NCBI RefSeq assembly: GCF_000337035.1
Contig: NZ_AOJL01000036.1
Span: forward strand, 7,574-71,573
DNA from: Halorubrum coriense DSM 10284
GTDB taxonomy: Archaea; Halobacteriota; Halobacteria; Halobacteriales; Haloferacaceae
DNA: 64,000 nt
Direction of reading: 5' to 3'
Positions 17,867 to 26,723 of the stretch are shown here, piece by piece. The notes below the pieces were generated by a model, which made no database searches, had not been told where the DNA came from, and saw nothing but the letters and a program-made list of their open reading frames with translations. Position numbers and translations under genes: made by a program. Position 1 is the stretch's first letter. Each line of letters opens with the position of its first letter.

Positions 17867-18913
17867 CTACAGCTCTAGCCCGCGGATCGCGATGCTCGCC
17901 CCGCCGTCGGCTCCGGCGTCCGTCGCGCCCTCCTCGACGCGACCGATCACGCGGCCGTCGGTCGCGGTCGCCAGCGACTCGGCCGCGTCCGGGTCGACCG
18001 CGGCCACGAACCCGGTCCCCATGTTGAACGTGCGATACATCTCCTCGTCGGAGACGTTCCCTTCCGACTGAACGAACTCGAAGACTGACTGCGGGTCGAA
18101 CGCGTCCTCGACGACGTAGCGGCGGTCGCCGAGACGGTCGAGGTTCGTCCAGCCGCCGCCCGTCACGTGGGCCGCGCCGCGGACGCCGTGCTCGCGCATC
18201 GGGTCGAGCAGGTCGGTGTATATCGCGGTCGGTTCGAGCAGCGCGTCGCCGAGCGTCTCGTAGTCGCCGAACGGGCAGGGGTCCGCGTAGGCGTGGTCGC
18301 GCGTGACCGCCTCGCGCGCCAGCGTGAGCCCGTTGGAGTGGATCCCCGACGAGCGCCAGCCGACGAGCGCGTCGCCGGGCTCGGCGCGGCCGTCGAACAC
18401 GCCGTCCTTCGCGGCGAGGCCGGCGCAGGTCCCCGCGAGGTCGAGCCCGCGGACCACCTCCGGCATCACCGCCGTCTCGCCGCCGACGAGTTCGATGTCC
18501 GCCAGGTCGGCACCGCGGGCGAGCCCCTCGCCGACCTGCTCGGCGAACGCCTCGTCCGGCTCGTCGACGGCGAGGTAGTCGACGAACGCGACCGGGCGGA
18601 CCCCGGCCGCCACGAGGTCGTTGACGTTCATCGCGATACAGTCGATCCCCACCGTGGAGTAGTCGCCGAGCGCCTCCGCGACGAGGAGCTTCGTCCCGAC
18701 GCCGTCGGTCGCGAGCGCGAGGTAGCGGTCGCCGATGTCGAGGAGGCCGGCGTAGTCGCTCGCGTCGTCGTCCGCCTCCGGGTCCGAGCCGACCGCGCCG
18801 ATCAGCGCGGCGGTGGCGGCCTCGCTCGCGTCGATGTCGACGCCCGCGTCCGCGTAGGTGAGTTCGTCGTCGCCGTCCGGTGCCCCGTCGTCGCTCCCGT
18901 CGCCCTCGGACAT
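17867..18913 (-). CDS. purM: phosphoribosylformylglycinamidine cyclo-ligase (PurM, AIR synthase)
   Basis: A 348-residue ATP-dependent enzyme that closes the imidazole ring in purine synthesis (FGAM to AIR). Family signatures are DGVGTKLLVAEALGDYSTVGIDCIAMNVND, ELVGGETAVMPE, GWRSSGIHSNGLTLAR, HVTGGGWTNLDR and FNMGTGFVAAV. The ATG at 18913 is chosen over an upstream in-frame Met because the added residues are basic and look non-coding. An acidic 20-residue N-terminal extension precedes the conserved TYADAGVDIDA. No other purine gene is adjacent. Confidence 0.94.
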   Translation of the reverse strand: MSEGDGSDDGAPDGDDELTYADAGVDIDASEAATAALIGAVGSDPEADDDASDYAGLLDIGDRYLALATDGVGTKLLVAEALGDYSTVGIDCIAMNVNDLVAAGVRPVAFVDYLAVDEPDEAFAEQVGEGLARGADLADIELVGGETAVMPEVVRGLDLAGTCAGLAAKDGVFDGRAEPGDALVGWRSSGIHSNGLTLAREAVTRDHAYADPCPFGDYETLGDALLEPTAIYTDLLDPMREHGVRGAAHVTGGGWTNLDRLGDRRYVVEDAFDPQSVFEFVQSEGNVSDEEMYRTFNMGTGFVAAVDPDAAESLATATDGRVIGRVEEGATDAGADGGASIAIRGLEL

Positions 18914-18995
18914 GTGTGTGGAGCCACGCCGGCGGAGCAAAAACGCACCGTTCCGGGCGGGGCCGCCGGGCACGCGGCGGTCACCGGCTCGCGGC

Positions 18996-19670
18996 TCAGA
19001 ACGGGCCGCCGAAGCCGAGGCCGACGACGAAGACGAGTCCGACGGCGAGCAGCACGGACGGGACGAAGACGGCCGCCCAGACCGGCTTGCTCCACCCCAT
19101 CACCGTCTTCCCGTCGAGGGGGCCGTACGGGATCAGGTTGAACGCCGCGAGGAACGCGTTGATCGCGATGCCGCGCGCGCCGAGGACCGTGACGATCTGG
19201 CTGCCCAGGACGCCGCCGAGCGCGAACAGCGGGAGGAAAACCGCCATCAGCCCGAGGTTCACGACGGGGCCGCCGAGCGCGATGTGCCCGTGTTCGCGCG
19301 GCGTCAGCCGGCCGCGGTGGTGAACCGCCCCCGGCGCGGCGAAGATGAATCCGAGGAGCGAGCTCATCACGGCCAGAAACAGCATGCTGTTGTCCGCGCG
19401 GAACTCCGCGACCTGATCGTAGTGGACCGCGACGACCTTGTGTGCCACCTCGTGGAGGAGGAAGCCGACCCCGGCGGTGGCGAGCGCGACGAACAGGGGC
19501 GGGAACACGCCGGCGGCGACGATCCGGCCGATTCCCCCCGAGCCGCCGACGAAGAACAGGGTGAACGCCACGCCGAGCGCGAGCCACGCGACGAGCAGGT
19601 CGCGGAGCTCGGCCCCGCTGAAGTAGAGCCCGCCGATCCGGCGTCCGGAGAAGGTCGCGCCGCCGCTCAT
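18996..19670 (-). CDS. site-2 protease family (M50) metalloprotease
   Basis: A 224-residue intramembrane zinc protease with about five or six hydrophobic segments. The zinc-binding HExxH lies in FLLHEVAHKVVAVHYD (about residue 74), and the third ligand is in NLIPYGPLDGKTVMG, the NP/DG-type motif of site-2 proteases. It is a short form without PDZ domains. Its ATG overlaps the stop of the upstream TraB gene (ATGA), so the two are translated together and probably act together at the membrane. The substrate is unknown. Confidence 0.88.
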   Translation of the reverse strand: MSGGATFSGRRIGGLYFSGAELRDLLVAWLALGVAFTLFFVGGSGGIGRIVAAGVFPPLFVALATAGVGFLLHEVAHKVVAVHYDQVAEFRADNSMLFLAVMSSLLGFIFAAPGAVHHRGRLTPREHGHIALGGPVVNLGLMAVFLPLFALGGVLGSQIVTVLGARGIAINAFLAAFNLIPYGPLDGKTVMGWSKPVWAAVFVPSVLLAVGLVFVVGLGFGGPF

Positions 19671-21439
19671 GCGAGTCCCCCCACGGCCCCGCGGACGAGG
19701 TCAGCGCCGTTGAGCGCGCCCTCGACGAGCAGTCGGCCGACCTCGTCGACGCCGCCGACCTCGGCCCCGAACATCGCCGGGATCACGTACGCCGCGAAGA
19801 GGAAGCTCGCGACGATGCTGCCGACGTTCGTCATCGCGACGACGACGATGAGCCGGAACAGCGGGACGTCGAGCATCGCGGACACCAGATCCGTCACCGA
19901 CCGCGTCTCGTCGCCGAGCAGGTCGTTGAGCGCGCCGATGTCGGCCACGTTGACCGTGAGGCTCCGGAGTTCGACGTAGCCGGTGAACCAGCCGGGCGCG
20001 AGCAGCGGGTTGATCGAGGTCATCCACGCGACCGCCCCGCCGACGCCCGCGGAGAGCCAGCGCGCCCCCGCCACCTTCGCGAAGGCGAACGCGAAGACGC
20101 CGTTGATCACGAACCACGCGCCGAACAGTCGCAGCAGGAACGCGTTGCCGGCGCCGCCCAGCGCCAAGAGGAGGAAGAAGCCGACGAAGCCGACCGTGAT
20201 CGCGTAGCCGATCGCCTTCTTCCACGGGAGTCCCCGGCCGGACTCCTCGCCGACAAGGGTCTCCATCGGCGGGAGCGTCGTCGGACGGGCGAGGTAGCCC
20301 TCGATCCCGGCCCGGTGGCCGGCCCCGACGACGGCGACCACGTCGTGTCCGGCCTCGCGGAGCGCGACGAGTCGGTGGGCGATGAACGCGTCGCGCTCGT
20401 CGATGAGCGCCTCCGCGCCGCCCGGGGAGAACTGCCGGAACTCCTCCATCATCATCGACACCACGTCGGTGTCGGTGAGGTCGGCCTCGTCGAGCTCCGC
20501 GATCCCGCCGGCCTCGGTCTCCGGCTCGCCGCCGGCGAGCGCGCCGACCGCGACCGCGAGGACCGCGCCGACGACCAGTCCGAGCCCGATACCGATCCCG
20601 AAGCCGCCGATCGCCGCCACCGGGAAGCCGCCGAGGTACGTCGACACGGGCCCGTTCGCGACCCCGGTGATCCCGGCGGCGATGCCGGCGGCGAGCCCGG
20701 TGCCGACCCCGGCGTAGAGTCGCTGGTCCGGCGAGAGCGCGAGCGCGCTGACCTGGTCGACGACGATGCCGACGACGAGCGCGACGAGGACTCCCGCGGC
20801 GACGCTCGTCAGCACGGCGTCGGTGATCCCGACCGCGCCGCCGAAGAGGCCGATCGCCGGGCCGGCGAGGATCCCGACGATGAGCCCGCCGACCACGCCG
20901 GCGACCCGCGGGTCGCTGACGCCGAACGCGAGCCCGCCGACGAGCCTGAGCTTCTCCGTGACCGTCATGCGGGCCCAGAAGCGCTGGATCGTGGTCTGGA
21001 TGTCGCGGTCGACGAGGGCGACGTCGATGCCGAGCGACTCGGCGAGGTCGACGGCGGCTTTCATGTCCGCCCCCGGCTCGATGTCGAAGCGCTCGCCGAG
21101 CTGCGTCTGGACGTACGAGAGCATCCAGTACGCCAGGAACTGGAACACGGTGTTCCCCCTGAGCAGGTCGCCGGCGTCGAGGTCGTCGGGCGTCTCGCCG
21201 TTCATCTGGCGGTAGCGGCCCTCGTCGAGTTCGACGGCGACGACGTCGGGGCGCTCCCGCTCGATCGTCTCCTCGACCTCGTCGACGGAGCGCTCCGACA
21301 CGTGTGCGGTCCCGACGACCGTGACGCTCCCCTCGCCGGCGGCGGCGCGCGGCTCCCGGTCGAGGTCGCCGCCGTCGGTCCGCGAGGGTCCGTCGGTCGA
21401 CGGGGACGCCTCGTCGCGCCCCCGTGACGTCTCTGTCAT
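19667..21439 (-). CDS. TraB family protein (TIKI/TraB domain plus membrane domain)
   Basis: A 590-residue protein. The soluble TraB domain spans about residues 30-200 and again near 330-360, with SVTVVGTAHVSERSVDEV, VVAVELDEGRYRQM and VVAVVGAGHRAGIEGYL holding the conserved Gly-His and Glu residues of this metalloprotease-like fold. Two groups of hydrophobic segments (roughly 200-310 and 390-590) give about ten or more membrane helices. The ATG at 21439 is preferred to an upstream Met in a basic, non-coding-looking stretch. The name comes from the enterococcal pheromone shutdown protein; the archaeal role is unknown. It is the first gene of a pair with the M50 protease. Confidence 0.85.
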   Translation of the reverse strand: MTETSRGRDEASPSTDGPSRTDGGDLDREPRAAAGEGSVTVVGTAHVSERSVDEVEETIERERPDVVAVELDEGRYRQMNGETPDDLDAGDLLRGNTVFQFLAYWMLSYVQTQLGERFDIEPGADMKAAVDLAESLGIDVALVDRDIQTTIQRFWARMTVTEKLRLVGGLAFGVSDPRVAGVVGGLIVGILAGPAIGLFGGAVGITDAVLTSVAAGVLVALVVGIVVDQVSALALSPDQRLYAGVGTGLAAGIAAGITGVANGPVSTYLGGFPVAAIGGFGIGIGLGLVVGAVLAVAVGALAGGEPETEAGGIAELDEADLTDTDVVSMMMEEFRQFSPGGAEALIDERDAFIAHRLVALREAGHDVVAVVGAGHRAGIEGYLARPTTLPPMETLVGEESGRGLPWKKAIGYAITVGFVGFFLLLALGGAGNAFLLRLFGAWFVINGVFAFAFAKVAGARWLSAGVGGAVAWMTSINPLLAPGWFTGYVELRSLTVNVADIGALNDLLGDETRSVTDLVSAMLDVPLFRLIVVVAMTNVGSIVASFLFAAYVIPAMFGAEVGGVDEVGRLLVEGALNGADLVRGAVGGLA

Positions 21440-21562
21440 CACCCGTCGTACTCGGCCACCGCGTTTAGGGTTTGTGCGTCGGTCCCGGCTCCCTCCCGCG
21501 GGGCGACGAACCGTCCCCAACGATCCAACAGGTTTGTATCCTCACGCTTCACACGGTACCGT

Positions 21563-22243
21563 ATGTCCCGGCTGTTGCCCTCCTTGCCGGACGCGTCCCC
21601 CGAGGAGCGCGAGCCGCGGGTCGTCGGCGTGGACGACGACGAGGCCGACGACCTCATCGCCGCCCTCGGCTCGGAGACCGCGCGGACGATCCTCTCGACG
21701 CTCCACGACCGACCGGCCACCAAGTCGGAACTCGCCGAGGAGGTCGACACCTCGCTCCAGAACGTCCAGTATCACCTCTCGCGGCTCGACGAGGCCGACC
21801 TCGTCGACGTCGTCGACACCGCCTACTCCGAGAAGGGCCGCGAGATGGACGTGTACGCCGCCGCGGACGAGCCGCTCGTGCTGTTCTCGGGCGGCTCCGA
21901 GGAGCCGACCGGACTCAAGACGGCGCTCATGCGTCTGCTCGGCGGCTACGGGCTGATCGGCCTCGCGGCGGTCGCGGCGCAACGCCTCCTCGCGGTCGGC
22001 TCGCTCGCCGACCCGCGCTCCGGCGGCGGCGACGCGGGGACGGCCACCACCGACGGGCCGACGATAGAGAGCGCCCCGGACCAGAACGCCGCCGCCGACG
22101 GCGCGGACGGGGCGGTCGAACTCGTCGGCGACCCGCTCGCTGAGTACGCCGTCTCGCTCGTCGAACCGGGCGTCGTCTTCTTCGTCGCCGCCGCGCTCGT
22201 GTTCACGCTGGCGTGGGCGTACTGGTACCGCGCGTCGAACTAG
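21563..22243 (+). CDS. membrane-anchored ArsR-type winged-helix regulator
   Basis: A 226-residue protein with an N-terminal winged helix (about residues 28-105: IAALGSETARTILSTLHDRPATKSELAEEVDTSLQNVQYHLSRLDEADLV), then a Gly-rich linker and two hydrophobic segments at about 118-135 and 200-222 (VEPGVVFFVAAALVFTLAWAYWY). A DNA-binding domain tied to the membrane could respond to envelope conditions. It is divergent from traB-M50, so it may control that pair; this is inference from position. The start is the ATG at 21563, preceded by a pyrimidine-rich leader. Confidence 0.82.
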   Translation: MSRLLPSLPDASPEEREPRVVGVDDDEADDLIAALGSETARTILSTLHDRPATKSELAEEVDTSLQNVQYHLSRLDEADLVDVVDTAYSEKGREMDVYAAADEPLVLFSGGSEEPTGLKTALMRLLGGYGLIGLAAVAAQRLLAVGSLADPRSGGGDAGTATTDGPTIESAPDQNAAADGADGAVELVGDPLAEYAVSLVEPGVVFFVAAALVFTLAWAYWYRASN

Positions 22244-22329
22244 CAAGCGCCGGGGGGGGGCGGGCGCGACCCGAGCGGAACGGCCCGCGCGTGGGACAGC
22301 TATTCAAGCCGCCGTCACCACGTTCACGT

Positions 22330-22788
22330 ATGGAACACGAGGCCGAGGTCGTCGGGGTCGGGGCGGGCTCTGCGCCGAGCGGCGACGTCCCGGCGGTGAT
22401 CCTGTCCGCGCGCGGCGAGTACGTGCCGATCTTCGTCAGCGGCGACCAGGCCCGTTCGATCGGGATGGCGCTGGAGGGCGAACCGTTCGACCGACCGCTC
22501 ACCCACGACCTGCTCGTGAGTATCCTCACCGAGTTCGGCGGGGCCATCGACCGCGTCCGCGTCGACGACCTCCACGACGGCACCTTCTACGCCAAGGTCG
22601 ACGCCGAGCGCTACGACGACGGCGAGCCGGAGGGATTCGTCTTCGACGCCCGCCCCTCGGACGCGCTCGCGCTCGCGGTGCGCGTCGACTGCCCGATCGT
22701 CGTCACCGACGAGGTGGTCGACGAGGCGGGCCGACCGCCGGACTCCGTCCGGTTCGGCGAAGACGACGACCGGTCCGGAGGGCGCTGA
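22330..22788 (+). CDS. bifunctional nuclease family protein (DUF151)
   Basis: A 152-residue protein of the BFN/DUF151 family, named for a plant protein with RNase and DNase activity. The family core is clear: VILSARGEYVPIFVSGDQARSIGMAL, then LTHDLLVSILTEFGG and FDARPSDALALAVRVDCPIVVTDEVVDEA. The start is the ATG at 22330. The molecular role in archaea is uncertain. It is separated from the upstream regulator by 86 bases that include a run of nine G. Confidence 0.88.
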   Translation: MEHEAEVVGVGAGSAPSGDVPAVILSARGEYVPIFVSGDQARSIGMALEGEPFDRPLTHDLLVSILTEFGGAIDRVRVDDLHDGTFYAKVDAERYDDGEPEGFVFDARPSDALALAVRVDCPIVVTDEVVDEAGRPPDSVRFGEDDDRSGGR

Positions 22789-22875
22789 GGCCGCTCCGCG
22801 CCGGCGGCGACAGCTCCGTCCCCCGCGCCGCCGACGAAGCCCGCCGTTCAAGTCGTCGCACCTCTCACGACGGGC

Positions 22876-23358
22876 ATGGACGAGACGGCCACGCTCGCCT
22901 CCTCGCACACCGAGATGACGGAGATGTTGCTGCCGAACGATACGAACAACCTCGGTCGCGCGCTCGGGGGTGCCGTGTTACACTGGATGGACATCTGCGG
23001 CGCGATCGCCGGCATGCGGTTCTCGAACCGACAGGTGGTCACCGCCTCGATGGACCACGTCGACTTCATCGCGCCGATCGAGATGGGCGAGGTCGCCATC
23101 ATCGAGGGGTACGTGTTCAACACCGGGCGGACGAGCGTCGACGTGAAGGTCGACGTGCGCGCGGAGAACCCCCGCACGGACGAGACGCGCCGGACGACGA
23201 CCTCTTACTTCACCTTCGTCGCGCTCGACGACGCCGGTCGCCCGACGCCGGTCCCCGACCTGGAGTGCCCGACCGAGGACGAGGCGGCGCTCCGCGACGA
23301 CGCCATGGAGGGACGGGAGGAACAGCTGCGGCAGGTCGTCGACCGCTACGACCTCTGA
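22876..23358 (+). CDS. acyl-CoA thioesterase (hotdog fold)
   Basis: A 160-residue single-hotdog thioesterase of the YciA/BACH type that hydrolyses acyl-CoA. It has the family opening EMLLPNDTNNLGRALGGAVLHWMD with the catalytic Asp at its end (about residue 38), the CoA-binding strand VTASMDHVDFIAPIEMGEVAIIEGYV, and FTFVALDDAGRPTPVP. Acyl chain specificity cannot be read from sequence. Monocistronic by position. Confidence 0.9.
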   Translation: MDETATLASSHTEMTEMLLPNDTNNLGRALGGAVLHWMDICGAIAGMRFSNRQVVTASMDHVDFIAPIEMGEVAIIEGYVFNTGRTSVDVKVDVRAENPRTDETRRTTTSYFTFVALDDAGRPTPVPDLECPTEDEAALRDDAMEGREEQLRQVVDRYDL

Positions 23359-23374
23359 GCGGAGCGTCGGCGAC

Positions 23375-23878
23375 TCACCCGTCGGACCCGGAGACGACCT
23401 CGACGACGGCGTCCCGGTCGCCCGACGCCGCGACCGCCGCCTCGTGCGCCGCCAGCGCGCGCTCCGCGAGCGAGGTGAGCGCGTCGTCGGGGTCGCCGTC
23501 GCCCCCGTACCGGCCCCCGCCTGCGAGGTGGCTCGGGCAGTCGCAGTCGGACGCGCCGAACCGGTCGACCGGCCCCGCGGGCAGGCGCTGTGCGACCTGA
23601 CACTCGACGTCGACGCCCGCGCTCCGCACGACGCGATCGATCCGCGCCGCCGGGTGGCCGAGCAGGGAGTCGACGTGCCAGTGGCGGACGTCGTGGTCGC
23701 CGCGCGCGGTCCGGCGGTGTCTGTCGACCCGGGCGAAGCCGCCCGCGCCCAGCGCACTCCCCGTGTACGCGTACGCGCCGGCCGGGAGGCGGTGCTCGCC
23801 GAGCGCGCCGGCCGACAGCGTCGCGTCGGCCGCGAGGTCGACGACGAGGGTGTAGCTGCCGCCGACGGCGTCGCTCAT
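23375..23878 (-). CDS. DUF123 GIY-YIG family protein
   Basis: A 167-residue protein with the GIY-YIG-like DUF123 domain, seen elsewhere alone or fused to endonuclease III. Visible landmarks are YTLVVDLAADATLSAG, LPAGAYAYTGSALGAGGFARVDRH, RHWHVDSLLGHP and ASDCDCPSHL. The last could bind a metal with the nearby Cys. A nucleic-acid role is inferred from the fold; no reaction is established here. It is 37 bases upstream of the stop of the DCC gene on the same strand. Confidence 0.82.
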   Translation of the reverse strand: MSDAVGGSYTLVVDLAADATLSAGALGEHRLPAGAYAYTGSALGAGGFARVDRHRRTARGDHDVRHWHVDSLLGHPAARIDRVVRSAGVDVECQVAQRLPAGPVDRFGASDCDCPSHLAGGGRYGGDGDPDDALTSLAERALAAHEAAVAASGDRDAVVEVVSGSDG

Positions 23879-23915
23879 CGATCGACCCCGCAGACGGAGT
23901 CTGCGGCGACCTCGA

Positions 23916-24365
23916 TCACGACAGCGCGGTCGGCGCTTCGGCGGCGGCCGACCGGAGCGAGCCGACCAAGTCGCCGGCGTCGTCGTCGAGCCGGTAGGTG
24001 TCGTGGACGTCCGCCGGGTCGCGGCCGCGGCCCGACAGCGCCCCGACGACGTCGGCGATCCGGTCGTAGTTGTCGCGGACGAGCCCGCCGACGATCCCGG
24101 GCGTCCCGGCGCGGTTCGCCAGCTCTTCGGCGGCCGACCGCCCGGCGTACACCCGCCGCTCGGCGGGATCGACGAGCACCATCGCGAACGGGCGCGAGCC
24201 GAACTGGGCGTCGAGGAACGGGCCGACCGGGTCGGCCTCCCACGGGACCGCGACGACGCCGTCGAGCCGCCGGAGCGCGACCGCCGCGACCGAGCAGTAC
24301 GGGCAGTCGCCGTCGAAGATCAACACCGGAGCCGCCGCGCCGTCCGGATCGGTAGACATAGCCAT
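23916..24365 (-). CDS. DCC family thiol-disulfide oxidoreductase-like protein (DUF393)
   Basis: A 149-residue thioredoxin-fold protein. The DxxCxxC signature lies at the N-terminus (LIFDGDCPYCSVAAVALRR, about residues 16-33), giving a redox-active Cys pair. Two Met codons are possible: 24365 (MAMST) and 24359 (MST); the second sits about 27 bases from a CTTAAG box and may be the leaderless start. Partner and substrate are unknown. The DUF123 gene follows on the same strand. Confidence 0.85.
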   Translation of the reverse strand: MAMSTDPDGAAAPVLIFDGDCPYCSVAAVALRRLDGVVAVPWEADPVGPFLDAQFGSRPFAMVLVDPAERRVYAGRSAAEELANRAGTPGIVGGLVRDNYDRIADVVGALSGRGRDPADVHDTYRLDDDAGDLVGSLRSAAAEAPTALS

Positions 24366-24437
24366 AGATACGAACTCGACCGGCTTAAGCGGCCGGCCGA
24401 ACGGGCCGAATCGGTGGACGCGACGGGGCGAGCCCGC

Positions 24438-24722
24438 TCAGTGCGAGTGGCCGAGCGCGTCTTCGAGCGACTGCCCGAACCGCTCCTCGAACAGCTCCGC
24501 GGCCGTCTCGTTCATCTCCGCGATGTCCTCGGGCACGTCGCCCTCGCTGTGGTGGACGATCACGTGCGCCTGCTGGGCCATCGCCTGGACGACGACGTCG
24601 GAGACGACGGCGGTCGCGGGCTCGCCCTGCTCGCTGAGCACGTCGACGAGGCCGGCGGGCAGTTCGAACGACTCTTCGTCACCGTCGGGGCCGGTGACCG
24701 TGTAGGTCTCGGTGTCTCCCAT
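24438..24722 (-). CDS. small conserved haloarchaeal protein, 94 aa (DUF7545-like)
   Basis: A 94-residue acidic protein, starting MGDTETYTVTGPDGDEESFELPAGLVD, with a helical middle (VVVQAMAQQAHVIVHHSEGD) and the tail EERFGQSLEDALGHSH. I believe it matches a haloarchaeal unknown-function family near DUF7545, but am not certain of the number. The ATG at 24722 is preferred to an in-frame Met eight codons upstream with a basic prefix. The His residues and closeness to the zinc importer are noted, but no metal role is shown. Confidence 0.7.
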   Translation of the reverse strand: MGDTETYTVTGPDGDEESFELPAGLVDVLSEQGEPATAVVSDVVVQAMAQQAHVIVHHSEGDVPEDIAEMNETAAELFEERFGQSLEDALGHSH

Positions 24723-24806
24723 AGCGGTCAGTCGCGGCCGCGACATAAGGGTCTGTGGAAACCGGACGCGAGCCGGGCCACGAGCCGGAACGCGCAGCGG
24801 CTCGGC

Positions 24807-25883
24807 TCACCCGTGCGCCGAGATGGCCTTTATCGAGGAGCCGGAGCCGACGATGGTCGCGAGGTACACCGCGATGGCCGTGACGACGATCGAGCCCCCG
24901 GACGGGAGGCCGAGTCCGATCGAGACGGCGAAGCCGCCGATCACCGACAGCTGGCCGAAGATCACCGCGAGGTACATCGTCTCGCGGAAGCTCCGCGCGA
25001 CCTGCGAGGCGGCCGCGACGGGGACGACCAGCATCGCGGCGACGAGGATGACGCCGAGGACCTGCATCGCGCCGACGACGACGACCGCGGTCAACACCAC
25101 GAGCAGGGTGTTGTAGCCGGTGACGTTCAGCTGCGCGACCCGCGCGGCCTGCTCGTCGAAGGTGATGAAGAGGAGCTGCTTGTACGTCAGCGCCACGGCC
25201 GCGACGACGACGATCGACAGCGCTCCCATCAGGCGCGCGCCGTCCGGCGTGACCACCGCGAGGTTGCCGAACAGGTACCCCTGAATGTTGACGCCGGTGA
25301 GCCCGTCGCCGTAGCTGATGATCAGGGTCCCGACCGCGAAGCTCCCGCTGAGCATGATCGCGATGGGGACGTCGCCGTAGGCGTCGGTCCGCTCCGTGAG
25401 CCACTGGACCCCGAGCGCCCCGAGGATGCCGACCGCGAGCGCCACGAGCAGCAGCGAGCCGTTCCACCCCGTCGAGGAGGTGACGAGGATGCCGACCGCC
25501 ACCCCGGCGAACGCGGTGTGGGCGAGCGTCTCGCCGATCAGCGCCATCTCGCGGTGAACGAGGAAGGAGCCGACGAGCGGCGCGACCACGCCGACGAGCA
25601 CGCCCACCGCCATCGACTGCCACATGATCGGGTGTCGGAAGACGTTCGTCCCGAACGCGGCGTCCATCGCGCGCCCGACCGAGCGGAACGCGGCGTACAG
25701 CTCGCTCGCCACCGGGAGGTCCTGCGCCCAGTAGAGGAGGAGGAACGAGAGCATGACCGCCGCGACGACGCCGGTGAGGCCGATCCCGGCGAGCTCCGCG
25801 GTCCGGCGGAGCCCGCGCCCCCGGCCGACGCGGTCCGAGCGCGGGCGGCCCCTGTCGTCGTCGGTCGGGGTGTCTCCGCTCAT
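24807..25883 (-). CDS. metal ABC importer permease (ZnuB/MntB type)
   Basis: A 358-residue permease of the ABC-3 family for Zn, Mn or Fe with about eight or nine membrane helices. Typical stretches are FLVHREMALIGETLAHTAFAGVAVG, IQGYLFGNLAVVT and ILVAAMLVVPVAAASQVARSF. It carries an unusual acidic/basic cytoplasmic N-terminus of about 30 residues. Its ATG overlaps the last base of the ATPase stop (TGATG). The context with a His-rich binding protein favours zinc. Confidence 0.9.
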   Translation of the reverse strand: MSGDTPTDDDRGRPRSDRVGRGRGLRRTAELAGIGLTGVVAAVMLSFLLLYWAQDLPVASELYAAFRSVGRAMDAAFGTNVFRHPIMWQSMAVGVLVGVVAPLVGSFLVHREMALIGETLAHTAFAGVAVGILVTSSTGWNGSLLLVALAVGILGALGVQWLTERTDAYGDVPIAIMLSGSFAVGTLIISYGDGLTGVNIQGYLFGNLAVVTPDGARLMGALSIVVVAAVALTYKQLLFITFDEQAARVAQLNVTGYNTLLVVLTAVVVVGAMQVLGVILVAAMLVVPVAAASQVARSFRETMYLAVIFGQLSVIGGFAVSIGLGLPSGGSIVVTAIAVYLATIVGSGSSIKAISAHG

Positions 25884-26623
25884 CAGTGGTGGTGGTGGAC
25901 GACCTGTCCGGTCGCGCCGTACGCCTCCCCGAGGGCGTCGCTCTCGACGAACGACTCCGTGTCCCCGTGGTGGTACAGCTCCGTGTTGATACAGGCGATG
26001 CGGTTCGCGCGGTCGGTGACGACGCCGATGTCGTGTTCGATGAGGATGACCGTGATCCCGTCGTCGTTGAGCTCGTCGAGGAGCGCGTAGAACGCGTCGC
26101 GGGACTCGGCGTCGACGCCGACCGTCGGCTCGTCGAGCGCCAGCAGGTCCGCGTCGCTCGCGAGGGCTCGCGCGATGTACGCCCGCTGTTTCTGTCCGCC
26201 CGACAGCTCCGAGACGAGGCGGTCGGCGAGGTCGCCGATCCCGACGGTCTCGACGGCGTCGGCGACGGCGGCGCGGTCGGCCTCGGAGAGCCGTCCCCGC
26301 CCGGCGTGCGCGAACCGGCCCATCGTGACGCACTCGCGGACGGTGACGGGCATCGCGCCGCCGCGGCTCGTCGCCTTCTGCGAGACGTAGCCGATCCGCC
26401 CGCCGTCGTCGAACTCGTCGACCGGCCGGCCGAACAGCTCGACGGAGCCCGCGTCGGGCTCGTGGAGGCCGAGCATGAGGTGGAGCAGCGTGGTCTTCCC
26501 GGAGCCGTTCGGTCCGACGAGCCCGAGGAAGTCCCCTTCCTCGACCGTGAGAGAGACGTCGCTCACGGCGACGGTGTCGCCGTAGGAGAACGTCACGCCG
26601 TCGAGGTCGACGATTGCGGTCAC
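25883..26623 (-). CDS. metal ABC importer ATP-binding protein (ZnuC type)
   Basis: A 246-residue ATPase with Walker A (GPNGSGKTT), the Q-loop (YVSQKAT), signature LSGGQKQR, Walker B (LLALDEPT) and switch His (LIEHD). The last four residues are HHHH after QVV, which may bind the transported metal. The start is the GTG at 26623; TATA-like AGCTAAACG on the minus strand about 30 bases upstream suggests a second promoter inside the operon, since 100 bases separate this gene from the binding-protein gene. Confidence 0.92.
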   Translation of the reverse strand: MTAIVDLDGVTFSYGDTVAVSDVSLTVEEGDFLGLVGPNGSGKTTLLHLMLGLHEPDAGSVELFGRPVDEFDDGGRIGYVSQKATSRGGAMPVTVRECVTMGRFAHAGRGRLSEADRAAVADAVETVGIGDLADRLVSELSGGQKQRAYIARALASDADLLALDEPTVGVDAESRDAFYALLDELNDDGITVILIEHDIGVVTDRANRIACINTELYHHGDTESFVESDALGEAYGATGQVVHHHH

Positions 26624-26723
26624 TGCGTGTGCCTCACTTGGACCGGCCGCACGTTTAGCTCTTTTACTCCGCCGTCGCGCCGACGCTCCCCCGCCCCGGC
26701 GGGCGGTGCGGTGGCCGACGCCG

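Noticed and set aside
20315-21427. Long opposite-strand frames over traB, menC, glpABC and the histidine kinase
   Set aside because: They are mirror frames produced by G/C-rich third positions; they are Arg/His/Val-rich and carry no family motifs, while the sense strands encode recognisable proteins.
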